DNA from: Bedellia somnulentella
Taxonomy: Eukaryota > Arthropoda > Insecta > Lepidoptera > Bedelliidae
NCBI GenBank assembly: GCA_963576735.1
Contig: OY755171.1
Location: 3,286,001 to 3,350,000, forward strand
DNA: 64,000 nucleotides
Reading direction: 5' to 3'
Below are positions 54,480 to 64,000 of this stretch, piece by piece (positions within the stretch are counted from its first letter, which is position 1; the number at the start of each line of letters is the position of its first letter). The position numbers and the translations under genes are program-made. A model generated the notes under the pieces. That model ran no database searches. It had not been told where the DNA came from and was given only the letters and a program-made list of their open reading frames with translations.

Positions 54480-55147
54480 TCAAATTAGTGCGCGTATTTT
54501 TTTTGTTGATAATATGTACTTTTTAGCGTAAGGATAAAAATATATAGCGTAAAGGGGGTCGAAGATGCTATGAGTTATCTCACCGGTCGGCGAATATAAA
54601 ATAATAAAGTCACTTACAGTTTGACAGGTTTATTTTTCACCGACGCACACTATGAATTATAGAAGGCACAATGAAGAATGATTACACAGCTCAGACACAG
54701 ACACAAATTAGGAAGACAGTCACATACAATAGCGAAGAAAGAAGTAACAGTTAATGACAGTAAAAATATTCAACACGGATTAATCTTAATTATGAAATAA
54801 CACGAGAATAATACGAATGCTGTACGTATCGCGATAAGTGATTCACGACTGGTTAGGCAACGTTTCTCGAACAATCATCGCGGTAGCTCAAACTACCCGC
54901 GAGAATAAAAGTTGTTAAAACTAGTGACGGGGTCACATCCCATCGAACCGCGTATCGATAAGCAAATCGATTATCGACCGACTAGTATCGATCGCAATGT
55001 ATATAATTATGATAGTTTATTATAAATATGTGTGTATCGGTAATAGTATAAGTATAAATAAAAGTAAATATAAATACAACCAAATTAATATGATATATTA
55101 ATTAAATTAAATGTATATTATAAATATTCATGTTTTTATGTTTAAGT
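54480..55147. other. Unclassified, balanced-composition segment
   Basis: About 54545-55000 is less A/T-rich and has a stem (cgcggtag and ctacccgcg near 54880-54905) and, on the minus strand, an AATAAA (gaaaaataaacctg near 54625-54640). This could be a solo LTR, but no matching partner or duplication was found. Confidence 0.3.
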
Positions 55148-55159
55148 GTTATATATAAT

Positions 55160-55413
55160 TTATGCTGTGTAGTGTCGGCTTAGAATAACACTACCCCATT
55201 TCTGCCGGTGGGTGTGCGTAAGAGGCGACTAACGGTGTTGGGGTTTTTTAAGGGATTTTTGGGCGATGCGGTTGGAGACCCATCACCAACAACCTTTGTT
55301 TTGCCATCTTTTCCCCACTCAATTTTCCAAAAGTGGCTGAGGAACATCTACTTCCTTAGCTCTGGCTACCCCTTTATAGGAATTTATAGCCGTGAGTATA
55401 TGTATGTATGTAT
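55160..55413 (+). mobile_element. S1, full length, 12-bp TSD
   Basis: The copy starts tttatgctgtgtagtgtcgg and ends in (GTAT)n after gccgtgagtatatgtatgta. The word gttatatataat flanks it at 55148-55159 and 55414-55425. It defines the S1 ends and length (254 bp). A B-box-like ggttggagaccc lies inside. The 76-codon frame across it is an artefact. Confidence 0.9.
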
Positions 55414-55429
55414 GTTATATATAATATAT

Positions 55430-56490
55430 TTATATTAATAATGTAGGTGTAGCTCACAAATATATTGGCATCATGGCAGTCCTTTTTTGTATAAAATATA
55501 TGTGTTTAAATTTTGTACTAGTCCGTCCACATGATTTTCGAATAAAGGGGTCCCAAGTATTTGCTTCAAGTATTTATCTATTAAATATTTATGTTATGTA
55601 TATTTAACGAGTAATCATTTTTGGACATAATGATCAAAATAGCAATACATATACGCATACGAACACCGGTAAATGACTTTGCATACTGGTTCTGACAACA
55701 AACAAGCAAAATGTTTGCTGTCTGACAATGCGAGTACGGAGTGGACGGAGTGTACACACAAGATGCCCACAGAATGCTACGATAAGCTTTGCTACGAAGC
55801 ACGTAGCACAATTCGTAGAAGTATAATAATAACGCTACACAAAGTTTTTACCTACGTAAACAAGCCGCTTTGCTATTAATTTTTAATATATTCGAGTAGA
55901 AGGTACATTATATTTGCATTATAAATTAAACGTAAAACCCTTTGCATCGAAGTAGTGTCGTGTTTCAATATTACTCTCATGTTTGATGCAGTGTGAAAAC
56001 ACGCAAAGTGACTGTTTACATTGCATGCAGTTTTCATCATCCGTTATAAAATGGCTTATGGTTTGATAAGAGTACAAAGAAAAATATCATGGCAATTCGT
56101 TATTCGTCTACCATTATATAATAATTCATGAGGTTTAGCCCAGGTTAACCAGAACTCGAAGCTATTTAGAGAGCTATTTTAGACAATCCCTTTTTAATAT
56201 CTAACAAAATTAACAGGTGGATTTTGAAACATATGTGAAGTAAACCCATTTTAAAATCTATAAATTTCGTTTTTAATGTACGAGGTTCTTCGCTCGAGTA
56301 AATTGCTTAAGTTCTAGAGTGCCGTCGACCATACGGGTAAATCAATTAGGGCAGGCATTTACTAGGTTAACGATTCCCCGTATTTTCTCGGAAGGACATT
56401 GCGTATTTAAAGTTGAGTATCTAAATTTATTCAGAAATGATGTTCCTCTGTACTAATCCTGTAAAAAAGGAAACCTAATTTTTTGTATTT
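55430..56490. other. Unassigned A/T-rich DNA
   Basis: No gene or recognisable repeat is seen. Short frames at 55581-55879 overlap on opposite strands and lack features. Confidence 0.4.
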
Positions 56491-56502
56491 TTGTAATTAA
56501 TA

Positions 56503-56875
56503 AACATAACATAAACATAAACATTCACGCCGAATATCCCCGAAGGGGTTGGCAGAGGTACTAATACTTCTGAACATCACGTGACTTTGTCACCTGGTGT
56601 TCAGAGTACTCACCTTTTGCATGGACAGTGTACTCACGTGATAGGGGGCAGGCCTATCGCCGTTTTGTACGAATACACTGTCACATGACTAAGTACAACT
56701 CAGCCATGTGGGTTTCCTCACGATGTTTTCCCTCACCGTTAACAACCATGATAAATTAACCACACATATGTCTTTAGAATAGACAAATTGGTGTAGGCCT
56801 GACCCAGGATTTGAACACTAGTCGTTTGCACGATAACCGAGTGTTCTACCCACTGGGCTATCACGGTTGCTATCA
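56503..56875 (-). mobile_element. S2: complete tRNA-derived SINE, 9-bp TSD
   Basis: On the minus strand the head has an A-box-like tagcccagtgggtagaac and B-box-like gtgttcaaatcctgg. The body includes gaggaaacccacatggctga and ccaggtgacaaagtcacgtg, and the 3' end is ttcggcgtgaatgtttatgt with an (ATGTTT)n tail. taattaata flanks it at 56494-56502 and 56876-56884. Transcription would be by RNA polymerase III from the internal boxes. Truncated copies are at 6228, 9221 and 23513. Confidence 0.9.
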
Positions 56876-57296
56876 TAATTAATATGCTTAAAAACTGCTA
56901 AACCATTATCAATAATCCTTTCATCCACGAAAAGCTTTACCTCGCTGAGTGTAAAATAGCTAGTTCTTATTTTAAAATATATAAGGGGTCGTTATATTAC
57001 CGAGCCGGACAGAGCCGCTGGATTGTAGTGAATAAGTGTTGAAGCAACGCCCCTTTTTATAGAAAATACAGCTTAAGTTCCTATGTTGCCTTATCGGTTT
57101 ATCTATTTATGATAGGTTGCTGAAGTTAGTTATCGTTAAAGTAAATAACCTTGGGTACTGTTTCAAATAGGTTCCTTATGAGGTGACTTAGTGTACTTTG
57201 ACTATTTAATGATAGATGACGATGCGGCCGGAGAACCATGACCAACCAACCTCTACTTTACAACAATTATGTTATGCATTACAGAGTGTATTATAT

Positions 57297-57606
57297 AAAT
57301 GCATATATACTTACGCCATTCGTTCCCATTGGGAAGGCAGAGACTATCGATTGCCACTTTGTACGATATCGACCAATCTCTCTTGCTTCTCTCACATTCA
57401 TTATTTTTCACATACAGGCTCGTTTATGTTATTCAGTTCGGACTTTCCCTTTGTAAAAACGCCTTGCGCGGCCGTCCTCTACTGACATTACTATCCACAT
57501 TGGCTCTTGAAATCACGTTTATCAATTAATATTCATTCATCCTCTCTATTTTATTCCATCACATATTTTCTCACTCGATCACATAACCGTACATTACAAA
57601 TTTTCA
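57297..57606 (-). mobile_element. RTE-A 3' fragment, ~310 bp
   Basis: The text cattcgttcccattgggaag, gactatcgattgccactttg, gccgtcctctactgacatta and ataaccgtacattacaaatt follows RTE-A on the minus strand. Three overlapping plus-strand frames here are shadows. Confidence 0.8.
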
Positions 57607-57609
57607 AGA

Positions 57610-58169
57610 AGTATATAATAACAGGTTTGTGGGTTAACTTACACCTAAAAAGTAACTTTTAATTAATCTGACTTAGATCGTATGCATGCTATTTCAGTTT
57701 ACATTGTATTGTATTGGAAGTGGGATAATTAGGTAGAATTGAGTAAATTTTATAAAGTCATATTTACAAAAAGTGCCTTCAGAATATTATATATTGATCA
57801 AAGATATTAAATTATTGTATACCCAAACGAATATAACCATTTGTAGTTGTAGTATTAAAAGTTTCCCATGACGAAGAAACTTAAAAATGAAACTCCTTTA
57901 TATCAATTGCAATAAACCTGCACAGTAAAGACTACTCCCACTTTAAGTCGAAAAAAGCTTCTCGCAAAAACTACATTTCAAACAAATAGTTCTCAACCAA
58001 AATGTTTTTCAACAAAACCTCAAAGCGCTTTATCAAGTGGAAAGGAGCACGTTCTGCAGTTTAATGGCAATAATCGCCAAAGAGGTGTAAGGGTGATAAA
58101 TCCATGTAGCTGGCCGTACCGTGCTTTTCGCGACTTGCTTCAATTTTACTTTGGCTGTTTAATGTCGTC
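57610..58169. other. Unassigned A/T-rich DNA
   Basis: I see no gene or repeat that can be supported. Confidence 0.4.
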
Positions 58170-58172
58170 TTA

Positions 58173-58309
58173 CGCCCGATTTCTGAATTGAGTATTCAAG
58201 CTGAGGACGACTTAAGTATCGTTTTGTCTCGGTTAGTTGTTAAGATTTTAATGCGATAGAACGAACTTAAGTTGTTCTCAGCTGGAATACTCAATTCAGA
58301 AATCGGGCG
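58173..58309. mobile_element. 137-bp MITE, TTA target
   Basis: The inverted arms begin CGCCCGATTTCTGAATTGAG and extend for about 46 bases with a few mismatches, so nearly the whole element is a hairpin. TTA at 58170-58172 and 58310-58312 is the 3-bp duplication typical of PIF/Harbinger-type elements. Confidence 0.85.
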
Positions 58310-58657
58310 TTAGAATAGAGCATCAAGCTTGCAATGCATCTGGCTTCATTTATTTGGATAGTATGTCAATAGGTATAAATATAAGCTTTGAACAGAGTTT
58401 CGATGATCCGGGTCTTTTAAGCTAGAAGGCTTTTAGGTTTTTCTAAGCTTATAAAACCACAACCCTTTAATACTAAAAGTCTTTAAAGCTTTATAGTCAA
58501 GAGTCGAATTTAAAACACTAGTCACTGTCCCAGAAATTCAGAGTCATTCTGCAATATTTTGATAACTTAGGCTAGTGGCAACGTAAAGATCGAAAAAGAC
58601 GTAGAGTAAAAATGAAAATAAGTAAGTTATTAATTATTAAATAAATACGGACAATTA

Positions 58658-58749
58658 ATCAACTTCCAAAAGTGGCAGAGGAATTTCTCATTTCAAAGCT
58701 CTGGCTACGTTAAGGGATTTATAGCCGTGAGTATATGTATGTATGTATG
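58658..58749 (+). mobile_element. S1, 5'-truncated, 12-bp TSD
   Basis: Only the last 92 bases of S1 are present (ttccaaaagtggcagaggaa to tatgtatgtatg). tacggacaatta flanks it at 58646-58657 and 58750-58761, so truncation occurred at insertion. Confidence 0.9.
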
Positions 58750-58784
58750 TACGGACAATTATTCACAAATTAAGTTAGCCCCAA

Positions 58785-58980
58785 ACTAAGAAGAACTTGT
58801 ATAATGGGATACTAACTCAACTATATATTTAAGATGATAAAATACACATACAAATAACATCCAAGACCAAGAAACAATCATTTATGCTCATCACACAAAT
58901 GTTACTCTCAGCGGGGATCAAACCTGCAACTTCCGGACCGAGAAGTTAGACACCCATCCACGCGGCCACCGACTTCGTCG
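58785..58980 (-). mobile_element. tRNA-derived SINE
   Basis: The minus-strand head has tggccgcgtggatgggtgt and the B-box-like caggtttgatccccgc; the body includes tgtgatgagcataaatgatt and ends gttgagttagtatcccatta. A fragment is also at about 24286-24340. Confidence 0.7.
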
Positions 58981-59233
58981 TATTGTATAGATTACTTATT
59001 AGGCATAATTTTAAATCATTTTTTTTAAAGTAACGTGATTTAAAAACATAGCATAAGCTAACTCTAGCGAGTCTGAAAGCCTCCTTAGTATACAAACTGT
59101 TGTAATTAAATAAAACGATCAACAATTAATTTGTAGTAAACAAGTAATGTGGATTTGTTAAGGCATGATCTGTGATTTGAAATATCCATTACTTTGACAA
59201 ACTTTAATCCATCCATTACTTTAACTACAATAC

Positions 59234-59499
59234 CTACATACATACATACATATACTCACGGCTATAACTCCCTGGAAGGGGTAGCCAGAGCTAAGGAATT
59301 AGAAATTCCTCAGCCACTTTTGGAAAGTTGAGTGGGGAAAAGATGGTATAATAAGGTTGTTGGTGATGGGTCTCCAACCGCATCGCCCAATGTTCCCTTA
59401 AAAGCCCCAATACCGTTAGTCGCCTCCTACGTACACCCGCCGGTAGAAATGGGGTAGCGCTATTCTAAGCCGGCGCTACATACACATCTACAGCTATGC
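59234..59499 (-). mobile_element. S1, full length, 11-bp TSD
   Basis: aactacaatac flanks the copy at 59223-59233 and 59500-59510. From the tail the order is atactcacggctataactcc, gatgggtctccaaccgcatc, cctacgtacacccgccggta and gccggcgctacatacacatc. Length is 266 bp. Confidence 0.9.
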
Positions 59500-60227
59500 A
59501 ACTACAATACATTTGTTAAAAAACTTTAATTAACATTAAGTTTTGTCTGAGTTACTTCAAGAACTTAATCCTGATAATGTTATAATTATCTAAAAAGTGG
59601 CGGAAGCCTCTATTTGAATTTATAACCGTGAGTATATGGAGTTAGGTAGGTAAATATCATATTTTCCTCTTAAATTTAATGCAACATATATTATAACAAA
59701 ATACATATCGTTTCTTTGAATTATTCTGCTATACCGTTGGAGCTATCCAAATCCATTTAAAATTTCGTGAAAACAGTTAGTAATCCGCCCCCAAGAGATT
59801 TCGAACTGTGTAGTACACGAACAAATTTTACTTAAATTAAGGTTTGGGATTCGATAAAGTTTAGGCTTTTTAAACATTTGGGCCGTGAATGGAATCTGAT
59901 AGTAGACCAATTCTTGTATTATAAATACTGTTTAACATACTACAATGGAGGTTATAAAATCAAGCCATTTTCTTTCCAATTGATATATTATTGCACTCAG
60001 ACAATTTAATATTCTATTATTGGGTATGAGTGCACGAGACAAAACTTGCTTGTGTAAAGGAATGTGTTTCAACAATATTGTTATAGTGGAATATGTTAAA
60101 AAATCACTTAAACATTAGTCACGTCATTAGTCGGCGATTCACTTTGTACAATCCTGGCAAACATTGGACCTTCATTTACTGAAATCTGAATGGTTGGTTG
60201 ATCAAATTAACTTTTTAATCCAAAGTA

Positions 60228-60490
60228 CATACATATCTGCATTTACCCACGGCTAGAATATATCCCTTAATATGTTTTTGGCATAAATACCTAGAAGGGG
60301 TAGCCTGAGCTTAATAATAAGAAATGCCTTATGCCAATTGTAAAGTAAAGGTTTATGGTGATGGGTCTCTACTGCAACTGCTTCGTCCAAAATCACTTAA
60401 AAATCCTCAATAGCCGCCTATTACGAACACCCACGGATATTGCTATCCTAAGCTGACACTCCATAGTACAGCCGACACTACACAGCGAAG
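60228..60490 (-). mobile_element. S1, rearranged
   Basis: The copy has acccacggctagaa, a small insertion, ctagaaggggtagcctgagc, gatgggtctctactgcaact and a 5' end present twice (ctgacactccatagtacag, ccgacactacacagc), so a local duplication occurred. Confidence 0.7.
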
Positions 60491-60494
60491 TATA

Positions 60495-63230
60495 AATAAT
60501 ATTTAGTATTGTTTGTAATAAAATAGATTCATAAATATGTAGGAGCAATATAGATTAATCTATATCTCACAAAGTGGAGATAAATAAAATAAAGTTACCA
60601 AATCTCTAAACATTTATTCTTATGCGGAAGTGCATAGGAAACCTTATCATGAAAATCTATCACGTACATTCAACTTTTCGAAAGCTAATAAAGTGTTTAT
60701 GGCAACGAAGATACACAGAATTGTTAACGTCATGAAACAGTGACTTCTAGAAGCCTAGATTAAACTGCAAAGCGACAGAAGCTACTTAACCCAACCACTG
60801 GGCGGTGAAGCTCCTATATAGACCCGACAAATCTAATCCTAAAGTAGTAATTAAGTTAGCACAGTTTATTTCTGGCTCAAGCGTTTCAATCATTACTTTA
60901 TTAGGGTATCGACACTATAGTTATGGCTCTTAATCTACCCTATTTTTGTCGAAATTAAATATGAAACTGCTTAGTTTATTTATTTACAACAGCTTGATAG
61001 GCTCTGCAATTTCTCTAACGTTATATTTCAAATCAATTCAATAAAAAAAACAATTTACAATGTAAAATAATTCGATGTACTGTTTTTTTGTATTTATCTA
61101 AAAATCTAGTTGGATAGTTAACGCATAAATAATATACTAATTTGAATATTTTTCATTTAACGTAACTAATTGTTCAATTATCTTTTTTTAAACATTCTTA
61201 AACTTTTTAATAAGTGTTATCGACCACAATATTAAATTGTTAAATGTAAACGGAGCGATATGATTAATAAACTTCGCGCTAAATGCGAAACAATTCCTGC
61301 CAAACGATATATGTTAAGGTTGTAATTTATTTTTATTTAAAAAAGGAAAACGTATTTATTAAGTAAAATAGAACGCTCATTTTCTTAGATATTCCATTTT
61401 TGAACAGTCATTATTTTATGAGAATATAAGTATAATTATTAATTTTCGCTAATTTGAAATAAAATAATTATATCAAAACAATCGAATTAAAATAAACTCC
61501 TAGGTATTAAACAATTAGACAAGTTTTAAAAGCGATTTTTATTAGATTTACCATAAGTAGAGTTTCTGTTGTAGTTAATATTTTCAGGTTTCAGCAAAAC
61601 AGAAAAGCTTTTATAAATTTTTTGATATTAAATCCCTCATAATATTAATTAATGCGGTCGCCGTACTGATATAAATTTTTGTTCCATTGACATTACGCTC
61701 GCAATTCACTGGACCTCACTGAACCCTTCAACACGAGTGTGGTTTTAAATTTCACTGCTCATAAAATATATTGAAAACCATTTACAGACCACAGGTGTAC
61801 ATCATATCTGAATATATATGATTTTCATGATGGGTTATAATTTTGGTTGAATAATTTATATAGAATAGGAGAATATGGTCAGAGCTGTAGAAATTATTAA
61901 AATTTAAAGAAGTTCACACCTTATTTTATTCGTTTCCGATTTTGGTTATAATGTTGAATTTTTTTTTCAATAAAGCTGGAATACGTCTTTGTGTTCCACC
62001 TTTGGTTTCCAGCTCATTATTTATAAATTACAATAACGCGTGATCCAAAAGTGGATTAAAGACCAAAAACCTTTTAAGAATGGTTTTTGCTTCGCAAGAA
62101 CTTTATAAGTATTTTAGCTAATAAAAAGTCTTTGAATGTGATAATTATATTATTTATATGGTTCATTCAACGTGTTTGACTTATTTTATTAATATAAAGA
62201 AAAGTTTATCAATCAACGCAAGCCTTCTAGCCTGACAATCTATAATGGATTCTCGATTAAAGAACTCTCATTAATTATTTCTCGCAACAAACTCATTTCC
62301 GTCATGCTTTTCAGCTAATCTCACTTGTTCCCTGACACTTGAGCAGGCTTTACTTCGAAAGTAGCAACCAACCGCTCTCAACGATGCACAACTTTGAAGT
62401 TGCTTGTTAATTATTTTCCAAGATTGATTAACATGCGCGAGCAAGACAATTCATGCCACAATTTTCTGATCAATTCTTGTTTTATTTAATAAATACTAAA
62501 TTCCAAATACTAAGCATTTGTATTTATTTATATTTAATAGCATATTTTTATATGACCCAGTTCAGATACTTAAATTCTACTTACGTATATCAATTCCACC
62601 ACTTCGCTACTAACTACCAGGAACGCATAACTTGTGGAGAGGGCTACAAAGTGCGTTTAAAGTATACTTGAGTGCAAATGTTGTAGACGAAACTTTGTGG
62701 TTTGCCTCTTGAGGACCTAAGAAAAAGATATAAATTATACGCCGCCGGCTGTTGCAAAACTATGTTATACAGTTTTATTCCGGTTTTTTAAGATACTTCT
62801 ATCTTTTGTGCAAGAATATACGAGTAATATAAATCAAGACATAATTCTAAGTTTTATAAATTTCATATAAAAAATTGCTAATTAATATAAAATTCTAAAA
62901 TGTTTGAGTTATTTCAAAGAAATCATTCACAAACTGTCTGATGCTCTTACTTAAAGGCCTTCATAAATTTTCACCGTAATAACTTTCATAAAAGCGCAGT
63001 AGGAATACGTGTTTCAGTACTAATACAATTTTATGAAAAAATAAATAAAATATTGATAACTTTAATAACACTCTCCGCCGGAGCAAGGCTTAACTTGGAA
63101 ACTGTTAGTTATATAATAACAACATATACTACTGAGATATATTTTCTCAGTGTAAAGTGAAAATTATTATACTATGTTTTTTAATTCCGTAGTATTCTTA
63201 CAGATTATAAATGTTGCAATTAATAAAGTA
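60495..63230. other. Largest repeat-poor stretch, A/T-rich
   Basis: No gene, tRNA or recognisable element is seen across 2.7 kb. A 72-codon frame at 62453-62671 has no family signs. Non-repetitive host intergenic or intronic DNA is the plain reading. Confidence 0.45.
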
Positions 63231-63256
63231 TTCATACGAGGGCTGCTATTTATGTA

Positions 63257-63492
63257 CATACATACATACATACATATTCTCACGCCGTTAGTTCCCATTG
63301 GGGTAGGCAGAGACTATCGATCGCCACTTTGTACGATCCTGGCAAACCTCTCTGGCTTCGTTTACATCCATCAATCTTTTCATACATGCTCTTTTATTCT
63401 TCATACTGCGGACACCTGCCTTTTTGAGCACATGTTCTATTTGATCCAAATGTGTCCTCCGAGGTCGTCCTCTACTAACATTACCTTCCATC
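63257..63492 (-). mobile_element. RTE-A fragment inserted in the mariner end, 11-bp TSD
   Basis: The 5'-truncated copy reads EGNVSRGRPRRTHL and WRSIVSAYPNGN on the minus strand with a (CATA)n tail. ctatttatgta flanks it at 63246-63256 and 63493-63503, and that word is part of the mariner terminal region, so RTE-A inserted after the mariner. Confidence 0.9.
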
Positions 63493-63548
63493 CTATTTAT
63501 GTATCCGGAATAAAAAAAAGAAACAAACATATATCAATTAATATGGTT

Positions 63549-63998
63549 TTATTGCTTCTCAAAATATTCGCCGCTCAGATCTATACACTTTTGCATGCGT
63601 TGAAACCAATTTTCATAGCACTTTTTCCACTCAGACTGAGGTATCTCCAAAACGTGCATTTTGAACGCATCGACTGCCTCTTCGCGGCTCGAAAAACGTT
63701 GACCACGTAATTTTTTCTTCACATTTGGAAATAAATAAAAATCATTGGGTGCCAAATCAGGGCTGTACGGCGGATGACCTGTCAATTCGATCTTTTGAGC
63801 TTCTAAAAACTGAGTTGTGACGGCCGACCTGTGACAGCTAGCATTGTCGTGATGCAGAATGATTCTACGTTGTCGGTTAGTCTTTCTTATTTGTTCAAAG
63901 ACTTCCGGCAAACAAATGGTCGTATACCACTCCGAATTAACAGTTTTACGATTCTCTAAAGGCACTGTAGCTACATGGCCATTTATACCAAAAAAACA
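63549..63998 (-). CDS. Mariner transposase, C-terminal 150 residues (partial)
   Basis: The frame is open from the window edge to the stop at 63549-63551. It starts CFFGINGHVATVPLENRKT, includes ILHHDNASCHRSA (second catalytic Asp in HDN) and PPYSPDLAPNDFYLF (third catalytic Asp, D34D spacing as in mariners), and ends MQKCIDLSGEYFEKQ. The N-terminal DNA-binding domain and first Asp are outside the window. No stop or frameshift is seen, so the transposase could be intact. Transposase cuts at the TIRs and inserts at TA. Confidence 0.9.
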   Translation of the reverse strand, partial: CFFGINGHVATVPLENRKTVNSEWYTTICLPEVFEQIRKTNRQRRIILHHDNASCHRSAVTTQFLEAQKIELTGHPPYSPDLAPNDFYLFPNVKKKLRGQRFSSREEAVDAFKMHVLEIPQSEWKKCYENWFQRMQKCIDLSGEYFEKQ

Positions 63999-64000
63999 AG

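Larger units (their letters stand above)
63237..64000 (-). mobile_element. Mariner transposon, 3' part, running off the window
   Basis: The end at 63237 (CGAGGGCTGCTATTTATGTA) is preceded by the TA target at 63235-63236. The sequence ctatttatgtatccggaata resumes at 63493 after an RTE-A insertion and leads into the transposase gene. The 5' half and the other TIR lie beyond the right edge. Confidence 0.8.

Noticed and set aside
54545..55000. Solo LTR
   Set aside because: Composition and an AATAAA are suggestive, but no TG..CA ends, target duplication or internal retroviral-like sequence could be shown.

Overview
The window looks like intergenic DNA of an insect, most likely a moth or butterfly. 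It is A/T-rich and packed with repeats of lepidopteran style: (CATA)n-tailed short elements, tRNA-derived SINEs, RTE, CR1 and related non-LTR retrotransposons, mariner, and short terminal-inverted-repeat elements. No bacterial operons, CRISPR arrays or rRNA are visible. The only hint of an ordinary host gene is a set of short exon-like blocks on the minus strand at 23.1-25.0 kb. Most long reading frames belong to transposons.

Layout. 0.3-10 kb: a unit of about 2 kb is present twice in direct orientation (337-3692 and 7771-9957). Copy A carries a TTAA-flanked transposon (426-1792) that itself holds a MITE and a short retroelement; copy B carries a truncated SINE. Each copy shows the other's empty site. 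A flawless 230-bp palindrome lies at 3726-3955. 10-29 kb: scattered LINE ends, an 8-bp-TSD MITE (11399-11662), tRNA-like SINE heads, many S1 repeats, the exon-like blocks, and an S1 copy split by a GC-rich TIR element. 29.2-36.2 kb: a decayed LINE (L-A) interrupted by a nearly intact RTE (RTE-A, 30802-33843) with a 15-bp target-site duplication. 36.8-44.1 kb: a long CR1 element with PHD-type ORF1, interrupted inside its reverse transcriptase by a 5'-truncated LINE (L-B). 45.5-49 kb: a tRNA-bearing perfect inverted repeat, then a 2.7-kb long-inverted-repeat transposon with a THAP-like first exon and a MITE nested in one arm. 49-63 kb: mostly unassigned A/T-rich DNA with S1, RTE-A and SINE copies. 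63.2 kb to the edge: a mariner on the minus strand with an RTE-A fragment inserted at its end.

How the parts relate. RTE-A supplies endonuclease and reverse transcriptase. At least a dozen truncated RTE-A copies and about twenty copies of a 255-265 bp family (called S1 here) share the same 3' end, a gtgagtatatgtatgta-type tail. Several copies of both have 7-15 bp target-site duplications. The simplest reading is that RTE-A mobilises itself and S1. Nesting gives a relative order: RTE-A landed in L-A and in the mariner, so it is among the youngest families here. Family names L-A, L-B, L-C, RTE-A, S1 and S2 are local labels, not database names. Percent identities were judged by eye.
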